Positions 13,790-24,800 of a stretch of 64,000 bases of DNA are shown here, piece by piece. Source of the DNA: Apostichopus japonicus (lineage: Eukaryota; Echinodermata; Holothuroidea; Aspidochirotida; Stichopodidae); assembly GCF_037975245.1 (NCBI RefSeq), contig NC_092579.1:21150666-21214665 (forward strand). Direction: 5' to 3'. Positions within the stretch are counted from its first letter, which is position 1; each line of letters begins with the position of its first letter. The notes under the pieces were generated by a model that was given only the letters and a program-made list of their open reading frames with translations, searched no databases and was not told the origin of the DNA. The position numbers and the translations under genes were made by a program.

Positions 13790-14600
13790 TCGAGCTCCCC
13801 ATATAGTTTTCAATATTCAACATTACCAGACACTTCACCAAACATCAAGAGGAGTATGTTTCTTTGGCTTGTAAATTTGAAACAAGCCACTCATCCTCTG
13901 TTCATCTCGTCCTCGTCGTCATCGTGCGTTTTTTTGATCTGTGTTTGTCTTTGATACTATACCCCACATGCGTCAAGGGTCGGATGGCACCGTGCGTAAA
14001 TTATACCAGTAACGGAGCACTCTCCGGTTAAGTAATTTCTGGCTCTCATTGCCGAGAGGGTCGGAGATGAGTACCGCAAATTACTCGGGATGACGTCAAC
14101 GATCGAGAGTCCACAAGTCTCGCTGATTGACAAACGGTGTACAAATATGAAGGGTTGGTCTTCAAACTATACACACACACACACACACAGGTATATCTCT
14201 GAGCAAACACAGGATTAAATGATCCCGCGGAAAGCAGGGAAAGAAGAAAAAAGAGGCAGCAATTTAATTAGTGGCTCTTAAGGTTCAGAGCGAAAATGCC
14301 TCCACCGTCCCCAAACTCTAGGGAACAAAAATCAACTGCAGCGAGAAATTAAGACTATTGATTTATTTTTTGCATAAGTGACAAAATGTTTGGCGCTGGT
14401 GGATTTTCTGGGCTCGGTGCCGAAACCAAATTGGTAATAGGTTGAATTTTATGCCCAAGCACTCACCGGACGAATTTAATTCGCTACCTTGTAAAAGATG
14501 TGGCAATTGGTCCTGTTACGGGATCGAAGCAAACTTAATCTTTGCGTTAACTGTAGCGAGAGTGGAAAACGAAGGAAAAGAGACTGGAAAAAAAAAAGTG
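13790..14600. promoter_or_regulatory. CpG-richer block with perfect CRE octamer; possible promoter/enhancer
   Basis: By eye this block has clearly more CG dinucleotides than the surrounding tens of kilobases and is almost free of simple repeats apart from a CA microsatellite. TGACGTCA, the palindromic CREB/ATF site, lies at 14091-14098. The best-known downstream gene on this strand is the PITPNC1 homologue, 7 kb away. The block could therefore be an internal promoter, an enhancer, or the start of an unrecognised non-coding transcript. No coding exon is convincing within it. This is an inference from composition and one motif. Confidence 0.25.
14170..14189 (+). repeat. (CA)n microsatellite
   Basis: Ten uninterrupted AC dinucleotides. 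Confidence 0.9.
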
Positions 14601-14666
14601 GAGGGTTTAATTGTCAGATAGCTACGGAGTAACAAGTTTGCTCACTTTTACTAACTGATGTAGTTT

Positions 14667-15215
14667 TACTTTAGCTTGGAATGTAAATTTGGATTGAAAT
14701 GAAGAGTCTTTATAGGTAATATATGATGTTGTAGTGGAAGCTGGAGGTGGAATAGAGAAGAAGTAGAAGAGGGTATGGGCAGGAACCAAAGCAAAGTTTG
14801 GTTGCAATCAAAAAACTTTGAAAAAATTAATATAAGTTTATATATTGTACTAAGATTGGAGTGTAAATTTGGATGTTAACAATTGCAAGGTTTATATGCA
14901 ACTGGATGTGTTAGGGGAAGGATGAGGCTTGGGATGAATCAGGTTTTTCAGTACACAAAGTAAACGTTGCTTGCAGTCAAAACGACCAAAACTTTGTAAA
15001 ATATAACATAGAGTTATACCATGATTTTGGGTGTAAATTTGGATTGTAATGAAAAAAGTTTTATGGTTATAAACAGGATTGACGTTGTAGTGGAGGGATA
15101 CAGAAGATGATGGACAAGTCTATGCCAAACCAATGTTTGGCTGCATTCCAATATTGGTAAAAATTTTACTTAAAATTATAGTTATATACTTTATAGATTG
15201 AAGTTAAAAAGATTA
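14667..15215 (+). repeat. Three-unit tandem repeat, ~175-bp period
   Basis: The marker GTGTAAATTTGGATTG (or close variants) recurs at about 14680, 14861 and 15034. Each copy is followed by TTTATGG/TTTATAGG, GTTGTAGTGGA- or GATG-rich sequence, a CAAAGTTTGG/CAATGTTTGG-like block, a GCAGTC/GCAATC block and an AACTTTGTAAAAATT-type end. Units are diverged (perhaps 70 percent alike). They have no coding capacity, and the repeat class is unknown. Confidence 0.65.
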
Positions 15216-17590
15216 ATCCACTGGAAACTTTATGGATATCCAGGGATTAATATAGTAATTAAAAGGGGAAAGAAACTAAACCCTCCTGCTGACTTAGCAG
15301 ACCAGGTATTTGTATCCATGACAAAATTTAAGTTTCATAAATTTGCTTAATAATTATACCATGGAGGATCTACATTTGACCATAGCTGCATGGGCTGGTG
15401 ATTACAGAATCAAAACTTATTTATATCGTTCGACTTCTACGTACTTCCCTGTGTTCGTGGTGGTCAGCACTCTCTCGGTTAATTATGTACATTGACACAT
15501 GCACAGGACATGTCAGTCAGCTATTTGGCCCTTAACACCCTAAAAATTGCCTGCAGCTTTAAATTCTGTCCTTTTTGTAGGTCAAATTTTTAATCCAGGT
15601 TAAATGGCCATTCTATATATAGGGAGTACAGTTTAGTTACATGCTGCGTTAGCTTCATACATGTATCCAATGTGTATATATATCGTCAATACATTGCGAA
15701 GCTCGCCGTAATTAACAAGTTTTGGGTTCACAGAAATGGTAGGAAAAACGACTGTGGTAGATAACATACACCTGAGTCAGCCATTTATTTAATTACTTTT
15801 GGTTGGCTGTATTGGGTTGAGGTCAGTTTATGCACCACAATGTATCGTTTATGAATACAAACACGATGGCATATTTTTGATACCATTTTAACCGTAGCCT
15901 TCTCACCCTCACTCTGTCAAAAAAGTAAAGACTCGTAGCATCGGACTAACAATAAAAGAGACAGCTCATAATATCAGTTCAAACGAAGGTCAGAAAGGAT
16001 GACTTTTGTACATGTGCTAGCTATCATTTTCATACACTTAGGAATGAATGGTTGAATGTGTCATTAAATCATTGATTATTTTCGGGAGTCGAGGAATTTT
16101 CTAGCCAGATGTCTTCGACGAGGGTTACGTGCCGAAAGACAGCTTGCAGTACGTGCACGTAACCCACGTCAATGGTCTCGTAGCGTGTCTTGTGTGAGTC
16201 AAGGCAGTACGTGGCAGAGAATTTCTGGCTAATATTCATTGAATCAGCGGTTATCTCGTCCGAGGGGACTCGGTGGTTAAGTTTTATTTCTCGTTGTTTA
16301 AGAAACATCCATCGAGATGATCCACCGAGATAAACTATGCAAGGAAATGCTGTCAGCTACTTGTGAAGATTGTGAAATCTAATGAATAAATAAGGAGAGG
16401 AAATTGGCTTAAGAGAAAATGGGGGGCAAAATACTCTGGATTTTTGGAGCAAAATTTAAAGCAGTCTCTTTAAACTCTGAGTCAAAATCTATGCGATGAC
16501 AGTGCTTTCTTTGTATAGTACAACATGACTCTGCAGTTTGCTTGTCCACAGGGAGGCAGAGTAGTTGGCTCGATTTTTATTTTTCTCTTTTGGGTTTGCC
16601 GGTATCGATGATGATCTAAGAATAAAAAAACTAAGATAAGAGATGAAAGAACCATCGGCTAAATACTCCAGAAGTTTTACACGGAGAGCTCCGAGGAGGA
16701 AAAGTTGGCTCGTTGCCCTCTGGTGGGAATAAATGTGATTTGTCAACAAGGGTCAGCCAAAGTGTAAAAATTTCCCGTAGGAAATATTTATCTAAAATCT
16801 AAGTTAGGTTATCAAGGATATGGTTTGTGTTCATCAGCACCGGATGAATAAAGAAAGATTTGTGTTTTTTAAGTTAAGAAAGTTATGCTGGAAAACAAGA
16901 TAACTCCTGCAAAATAAATGAATAATTTATTCTCCTAGTTGCTTTTAAAAGATTTATCATAATTTCATACCTTCTTAACTTGATATTGTGATATAGAGTA
17001 CTTGAATAATTGACAGTATCTGGTATAGTACAAAACGCTATGCAAAATGCTCAAAATATAACACAGTATGTAAATTGGTTTATGCAAGTTCAAAGATGTA
17101 TAGCACTTTTTTTTGACACATGTTATGAACAAAAAGTTTGAACCTTCAAGACTGCTACGCAAAATGTGAACACTAAATAATTCCCCGATCATTGCTGAAG
17201 GTCAGAAGAGTTACTGTTGTAAATCTGAATGCAAAAGATTGAAATTAATTACTAGTTAAAATGTTGTAACGTGCGTGAAAAGTAGTGTACCTGACGACAC
17301 AATATATTTCATTTTTAGTCCATCAAGATTACAATGGGAACGATCTAAGTTTAGGCATGAACGTGAAAGATTTTAAAACGAAATAATTAAGCATTACATT
17401 TAATTGATGCGACACAGGATGTTTGTATTAAAAGCACAACATCTGTTTTGGTAATTTAATTAGGAGATGAAAGAAGTGATCAACTAATTAAGGAGACAAA
17501 AGAAGTGATCAAAGTTTACTTTGTCAACTGTCGATCATCTTGATAATCCCCACATCGTTGTCAGAGATGAAAAATGTTTTATTTCATAAA
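15216..17590. other. Non-coding stretch with one GC-richer hairpin
   Basis: Mostly AT-rich with no recognised genes. The exception is a GC-richer patch at about 16085-16270 containing the inverted repeat listed separately. A minus-strand open frame over that patch (79 codons) resembles nothing I know and is not annotated as a gene. Confidence 0.35.
16117..16170. other. Inverted repeat, 16-bp stem with one mismatch, 22-base loop
   Basis: GACGAGGGTTACGTGC at 16117-16132 is mirrored by GCACGTAACCCACGTC at 16155-16170. An outer pair, TAGCCAGA near 16102 and TCTGGCTA near 16227, suggests a larger nested structure. It sits in a GC-richer island in AT-rich DNA. It may be a degenerate miniature transposon, a structured RNA or a regulatory palindrome; no choice can be made from sequence alone. 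Confidence 0.6.
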
Positions 17591-17596
17591 CCATAG

Positions 17597-17665
17597 TAAT
17601 AATAATAATAAGTAATATTTATATAGCGCATAATCAGCAAAGCTGCTCAAAGCGCTTTACAAATG
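17597..17665 (-). mobile_element. SINE/LINE 3'-tail fragment (…GCGCTATATAAAT(TTA)n)
   Basis: Read on the minus strand it gives TTTGTAAAGCGCTTTGAGCA, a short spacer, then GCGCTATATAAATATTACTT and an ATT/TTA microsatellite. This AAGCGCTTTGAGCA…GCGCTATATAAA…(ATT)n layout is a familiar 3' end of invertebrate SINEs and their LINE partners. Two more copies occur near 34.9 and 63.9 kb. Any SINE body would lie to the right (17666-17850), but I cannot identify it; that stretch is A-rich. Confidence 0.6.
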
Positions 17666-20600
17666 TACAACCTAAACAAATATTAACAAAAACCTAAATA
17701 TTAAATATATATAGAACCAACAAGGCATACAATGTAAAAGCCTAAAGCAATAATATAAAAATCACCCGTACTAAACGATAATAAAAAAATACACATTAAA
17801 AAAAAACAACTAAAAAAAAAATAAATAAATAAATAAAAAAAAAACATGCAAAGTGACGTACAAGACTTTTGAAATATGACCCCTGCTTGATCTTGTATAA
17901 AGTGATTATAAACAAAAGAATTACATTTGCACTTCTGATGATGATAATAAAGATATTTATGACCAATACATGTTCAGAAAAAAAAGAAAAGAGATTATTT
18001 GCATAAGAAGCTTAATATCAGTTACAGAAATAAAACAGAGACTAATACAAATAATTATTTTATGATTTGATATTGTTTATTTTTCCTGCTGAGGAGTTGA
18101 GAAGAGCAGAGCTCAGAGAATTGTGGAAGGAGAATTCGGCGTCTTTCGTCATCTCTCTCTAGTATCCTCCAGAATCATCAAACAACCCCTAAAAGACCAG
18201 TCTGGTCAAGCTTCTTGATTTTAACATCATAGAGTAATTCTCCTTGCCAGCCCACCCTGCAGTGTTGATTGAAAGAAATTCTTGAACTGGAAGAGACAGA
18301 TAACTAAAACAAAAATCCAGCTAGGAACCTCCCTTGTCAAAACAGTTCTTGCCAGCAGGAAATTGCGGTGCGAAGGTCTCACTTTCCCCATCCCTGGGAG
18401 GGCTCACTTCAGTTTCATATGGCATCGTTCGTATCATCGTCAGTACGGTAGAACGACACAGTGGGAATGAGTTAATATTACCTAACGTCCTTCTCTTACG
18501 AGGGAAAACTGAGGAGGGGTTATCGAGGAAAACACAATTCCGTTTCTATTTTCCGAAGTGTTTTTTTGTTGATCCGTCAGATTATTTAGACGAGCAATTT
18601 GTCAAATGAGATTTGGTGTTTGTGTATAATAAGCATGTCAACCACTTCAAGTGGAAATGATTACGAAGCCTTTTTTTTTATCTCCTGCAATGGTTCGGAG
18701 TGAGCCCCAGCGTCTCAGACCCATAAACGGTGACAGGTATCCACTTGGGGCGTATGAAATGTGATTGAGATGTGAGAAGAGAAGCTGGATGATGCTGTTA
18801 GTGAGATGAAGATGGCGGGGGGGGGGAGGGAGGCCCCGATTTAGGTCGCGGCACCCTAGGCAGGACATATTTTAGGAGCTAGAAAGAAGATCCTTAGAGA
18901 GGTGAATGTGGGGGAGGTCAAAGACTTTTGGGCTTCCCAGTCAGGGCTTAAAAGTCAGGAGTCGATCCTGTGAGGTGCCATCGGGGGTAACCCGCTGGCA
19001 ACATTCCAAGATAGCTGCCAGTAAATTTTTCATGAGAACTTTGACAACAGGGGAATTCCATATCACTGGTAGTCGTGGGTTTGCTATAGCTGCAGTCATG
19101 TTGTGAGTTTAGTATGAGGTGTTTACTTGTTGTTGTTGTCTTGACATTCAGGTGCAGGATAGGATATTGTGCTGTTTTCCTTTTCGTGTCTTGTTGGAGG
19201 GGGGGTGGAAGGAGAGGGGGAGGGATGGTCTTGGGGGTGCAGGGGTAAGGATTATCTCTGTATTCTATAATTATTATTTTTGTTTAGATCCATTTTGAGT
19301 GATTATGCACGGATAAATCTTTTAAAGATATTCAGCTCTATATTTTCAGATCAAGGGACTTTGTACAATGTTATTAAGTAGTTAATCTCATTAAATTCTC
19401 TCTGGATATGAGCTTGTATAGATGATAGGAGTTTGGAGGATGGGAGGAGGTTGGAGGAGGTTAGAGGATGGGAGGAGTTTGGAGGATGGAAGGAGAGGAT
19501 TGAAGTGGGGAAATATCTCTGTAGCGATGAAAGAAAATGATGTTCAAGTTTTGATTATATGTAAATTACAAGGAGAAAAGAAAAGCAATTAGGGCTGATA
19601 AAGCAAATGATTATCCTTAAATATTGCAAGTTAATGTCAGAATTGTAAGTTGGTTCACTGCCAGTTTCCTGCCTACTTCTCCCTTCACCTCATTCCTTGG
19701 ATAGGCAAGTGAATGCAGCCCTGGTATTAAAAATTGTTTCCTGCTTGATGACCTCAATTTCACCTTGATGCATATATTGGCGACCCTCCAGTGGCGAATG
19801 TTTCGGCATCTGAAAGGGGCCTTCTTGAAGGAAGGTATCTCCCCTTCCCCCTCCCCCTGTCCCCCCTCTTATTACATATGAGAAAATTGATTATGATTAA
19901 GGGAGCTTAGTTCCAGAATTGTGTTATATTAGCGCATTTTTCAATGTAATTTATGTTCCATATGTGGTTGTTCTACTCATAAATATCGGCAATGTTATTT
20001 AAATTCCAAATTGCTGGCGACCTTGCAAAACATTTTGCGAGCCCCAGCTTGCATACCCCGGGCTCTACAGCACTCTTGGACAGTTGCCATGAAGTTGTGA
20101 GTGATATCTGTACATGTTGGAACCAAGTGGTTAGAATTAGTATTGGAATTTGAAGTATATTGAACCTGATAAAGTTGCAGGTTTGAATTTTACATGCCAC
20201 ATGCAGATCTGTGTATATGACTCATACAAATGTGGTTGCGATACTGTAAACTGTTTCCGTCCATATTGTTTGTTGAACACTAATGCAGCAAATCTAGCTT
20301 TAACAGAACTGTACTTTGTTGACAGTCAAACCTATGTGTGCATGTGAGTATTATATACTCAGCATAGCCTGCTAGATCCTACATATATCAACATGACAGA
20401 GACAAGATGATGAAATATTAACATACATACTATATAGTACTAGCTGCAAATCCTCCCCTCCCCCCCCCTCATGATTGCCTGTACAGAGATGAAATAAGGG
20501 AAGGTCTAGAAGGGGAGGGGTCGCTGAAGTTGTTGGAAATCTACTGTGTTAGAGTCGTGGCGGTGGGTGGGTGGGTGGGTGGGAGACACCATTTATGATA

Positions 20601-21804
20601 ATTAGCAGTTTATGTGGGCCTAGAATGACAATAATCAATAGTTATAAAGTAAACATAAATTCCCTATACAGGGATTGATGGAAATTTGAGGTGACATCGA
20701 TGCAGGAGTTTGTCTGATGGATGGAAAAATACTTCTAAGGAAGCTGACACCCTCTCAAATCTGTATCCCACCCACCATCTGTTAACTCTCCTTAACACCA
20801 TCATCACTATATCCTCACAAAATTTAGTTTGGAGATGCGTTTAATATCCATATGCATAAATTTCCACAATATTTATAACATCAAACCGAATGGCCTAGAT
20901 GTTTAATCCCTGCAGGGTTTACAACGTTAATGATAGACAATGCTGTGCATGCAGGACTGTGCTAGCTTAATTGCAAAGTTCTATATCGTAGATCTTGTTA
21001 ATACAAACTCTGATGTAATTATGTCCAAGTTGTCTATTAACATGTTAAAACTTTCTGGGTTTTGCATTTTACAGCAGTCACAATTTGAAATCAATAGTTC
21101 AGATGGAAAAGACGGATTCTCTTGATATATAATAACTATGACATCACACGAGCCAATCATTACCATCTTTACCCATGAGATGAGCTCCACGTGCCTCTCT
21201 CAGACACTGCTGCTCTTAGTTTGTTTACTGACATCTTTCCTCTAGTCTACTAAAGATTGAATGAGGCAGCTTTAAGTGGCTGTCTTTATTCTTTGACCTA
21301 TTCATGAAATCATGTCATCTGAAGTGTTTGTCCTGGGTAAATGTTAAATATGGAGGAACAATGTCTCAGGTTCACCTTGGACATTTTGAGGATTGCTAAA
21401 ATGTTCAAATCTGGAGAGAATGGCCATTTTCTGAGAAGACGTTGAACTTTTCATAGATAAAGAGTTATTAAGAGAAAGTTGTAAGGGAATTAATATGTAT
21501 ATGATGAAAACTTAAAGAAAGGTGAACACAAGATTCGTTTACAATGTACAACGTATATGCCAGTTATTAGAGTTTCTATTGATGAGTTTTATTATATACC
21601 TTAATTACTGTACATGTGTCTTTATATGATATGTGTCTTAATATGTAATATGTGTCACAATATATTATTTACTTCATTTATTCAATTATTCAACCTAGCC
21701 CACAACCTTGTAACACTCATGACAAAAAGATATTAGTTGTAATTAATATGAAATTTAAAAAAGTATTCCATAATAATTTCTTTTGCTTTTCCTCTCTTCG
21801 CCAG
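17666..21804. other. Non-coding stretch upstream of first visible PITPNC1 exon
   Basis: Probably intron of the PITPNC1 homologue, since the first visible exon begins with a splice acceptor. It holds an A-rich tract at about 17785-17845, a G-rich low-complexity area at 19195-19250, a GGAGGATGGGAGGA-type purine tract at 19430-19500 and a (GGGT)n run at 20561-20583. The GC-richer part at 18100-18900 has overlapping plus-strand frames that resemble no known protein. The N-terminal PITP exons were looked for here and not found. Confidence 0.35.
20561..20583 (+). repeat. (GGTG)n microsatellite
   Basis: Five consecutive GGTG-type tetranucleotides. The G-rich strand could form a quadruplex-like structure. 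Confidence 0.8.
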
Positions 21805-21876
21805 TGCTCGTTCCTGGATAAATTCTCCCTGTACATCCTATCCAGATACGAAGACAACAGTGGTACTTCGTACAAC
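21805..21876 (+). CDS. PITPNC1: PITPNC1 homologue, exon A (first visible, internal)
   Basis: Twenty-four codons starting CSFLDKFSLYILSRYEDNSG, in phase 0 at both ends. It is preceded by a pyrimidine-rich TTTTCCTCTCTTCGCCAG acceptor and followed by GTAAGT. It matches the vertebrate segment CSFLPKFSIHIETKYEDNKG, a beta strand of the lipid-binding cup, followed by the loop specific to class II PITPs. Confidence 0.93.
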
Positions 21877-24800
21877 GTAAGTCCAGCACCTTTATTTACT
21901 GATATTACAAGCGATTTAACAGAACTTCAATGAAGGCTTTCCCCTAAACCACCTCCTTCCTGTGTTCAGATTTATCCCTAGGTATAGCTGGTCGAGCCTC
22001 TCATTAAACTGTTGAGATTACACCTTTCCTGCCTCAGTACTCTCCGCTCGTCTGGTTGGATTGGCAAGATGTCTCTGCACAATATATTTCTCTTTTACAT
22101 ACTTAATCTTTTATAAGTGATGAACTTACCTGTCCCCTCACAACAATGGCAACTAGTGCCTAGACTGATAATTGCGATAAGTCATTTAGCTCTCTCCTCC
22201 CTTGGTCATGCAATAGTCATTTACAAGGACTACCCCCTTCATTGTGTTTCTCATGAAGAGCCATCATTCTATGCAACTCCTCTTCTACTTTCCAGTTGTT
22301 AAGTCCTTGCCCTGGTCTGCTTTTGACTTTGTTTCGTTTATTTCATTTATTTTATTTATGAGATTATTAGATTATTTTATGAGTTCTGATTGACCCTGGT
22401 CACAGTGTTACCCCTCAAGCATATTGAGATGACTTGAAATATATTTGCGCTGCATGAAAGTCAAATGTTATTTTTTTAAATATTTCTTGGGCAAGTTCAG
22501 ATTAGCTTGGTTTAGAACAATGTGGTTTAATATAGCTCTATGTGGTCACATGCTTGCCTTGGATTTAGCACTTTGTACAACACACATTAACCCCATCCTG
22601 CCTATCCCTCCCCTCTCTTTCACCCCTTTTATACACAAGGAAGCTACGTGCATATGTATGCGGTCTTCAGTGCAGCAATCTTTTATTTGTTTTTCATAGC
22701 TAACTTAGATCCCATTAATCCTTTCTGTGCAATGTGGCAAAAAGCTATTATAATTTCCACAATGCTAACCTCTTTATACCGCACATGTGTAGATCAGCCA
22801 TTTTCTTTAGTGCAGGTTAAGCCTTAGATGTATTACTTTGTGTAACATAATGCACATTAATTCCTCCCCTCCCCCTCCTCCCCATCACCACATTCAATCT
22901 GTTTCTATACAAAAACAAAGTCACATTGCAGGTTCAATGCTGCAAACATGTGTTTCTCCTACCAGTAATATTGCAGTAATCATACTGTGTACACAGTGCT
23001 GGACAGCTCGCTTTTTTTCCCCTCCACATTCACAATTTCTAAAATTGACATCATAAATCAAGTTGGAAATGTAACAAGGGAGAAATTTCTGCTGATAAAT
23101 TAGGGCAGAAAATCATTCTTTGTTCAATTTTGATGGGGAATGTTTAAAAGCCGGCTGGCTTTCATTTTGTCATTTGTATGCAGTAGCGTGAGTTATTGAG
23201 ATATTTCTAGCACTCTGGGAAAAGTCAAGCCTTCTGACATCCAACAGATATGTTTAGTTGGATATCCCTAGGAGACAATTTATCTTAATTGTTTTGTGTA
23301 ACTATTGCAGAATTATCTTTAATCAACATGCAAAAGGAAATTTCAGCATGATGCAACAGTGAAATTTTTGTCACCAAAATCTACAGTAGTAGAAATATAT
23401 TAGGAAAATGGCCAAATTGCTGGTTTTTGTTAGTTTTTGTATGACCTTTCATGACCCTGAGGTCAACATTGGCTTTCCATTATTGGTGGCCAACCATATA
23501 TACCCATTTGTCATGACTAATCCAATAAACCATATATAGTCACATTTTCCAAGCAGGTTAGAAGCATTTAGAATACTATGAATTACTGTGAACTTTGACC
23601 ACCCTAGAGGGGTTACAAATTGTGACATTTTCATAAATGCTACTTCTTCTCCTAGCTGCTGTATAATCTGGCTATAATTTTGAAGAGTGTGTGCTATGTT
23701 CAATTTTGTTGTGAGGGGAGGGGGGAGAGGGGGAGGGGGGTGCATTGGCCCCTCTACTCCCCCTGATGTAGATTATTCTGTACAATCTATGCAACTTCTG
23801 CCATATCATAGCATTCACTGAAGAGTGTTTTAGATTGCCTTATGATACTTTAAATCCATCAACCCAATGGAACTATCAGTCACGGTTATGCCAGTCTGTA
23901 GGACTTCTTCCGAACAGCTACACCGTATCCTTGCAGTACAAAAAAACATGGACCACAGAAATAGAAAAAAGAAAATAGAGAAATGTAGCCATGCATCTGA
24001 AGAGGAGGATAATATCTGAAAGGTGTGAAAGACTCTAAAAACAAACCCAGTCTTGCTAATTGGGTATTTTAGAGCTCAGATGTCATTTTTAGCTTGATAG
24101 CTTTGTTTATTTTCCTCTTCCCCGATGGCTCACTTTACGCTCACCGCCCCGTAATCTTTAAAAGCTCATCTTCCTGTGAGTATGAACTTTTGGGGAGGTG
24201 CTCGGAGGGTTGAAAAGCTTCGTTGTCACCGAACAGACTTATTTAGATCACGGCTTTGGAAGCCGTTAGGGAATGGCACGTATTGATTTATAGATATATA
24301 TTTTTTTTGGGGGGGGGCGGCATTGGAAGAGTGCGTTCACTCTGGTCATAAAACGTCACCGAAAGCCTCTTAATTTTTACATCCAGAACGACAGACTCGC
24401 TATTGACCGACTTTCCTCTCACGAAAGTCCTCTGAAGAATTTACTGACTTCATTACCATCGTAGCCATTAACCGTATACAGTAGAATTTAGCAGAGTTTC
24501 ATTTGCTGAAGTTACAAAGTAGACGTTTGTTCCTTTGCTAGTACTTTTTTCATTTTATATAAGGTCAGCAGAACAAATTTCTTTTACAGCTACAGTTGCT
24601 ATAGCGGGTATGGTTATGAAATTATGAAATTTACGAGTATCAAAATATGAAAGGTGACACATGCATAAGAGAGAGTGACAGATAGACAATGGGAATGGAT
24701 GATATCCAGAGGACCCTTGACACTTTCAGTGAGCCAAAAGACTTTGGTAAAAAAAAATTGTTGTCAAGTTGTGTTTCTGAATCTCATATCACATACTTGA

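Noticed and set aside
14386-14442. Possible first exon reading MFGAGGFSGLGAETKL before a GTAATA donor
   Set aside because: Nucleoporin-like by chance; it is short, has no partner exon, and does not match the PITP N-terminus.
16069-16308. 79-codon minus-strand frame over the GC-richer hairpin
   Set aside because: No recognisable motif; probably open because of the higher GC content.
18282-18609. Overlapping plus-strand frames of 62 and 91 codons
   Set aside because: Two frames open over the same stretch, no family resemblance, no convincing splice partners.
1-21804. Search for the N-terminal exons of PITPNC1
   Set aside because: No exon encoding the conserved N-terminal PITP blocks or an in-phase junction was found. 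They are presumably upstream of the window.
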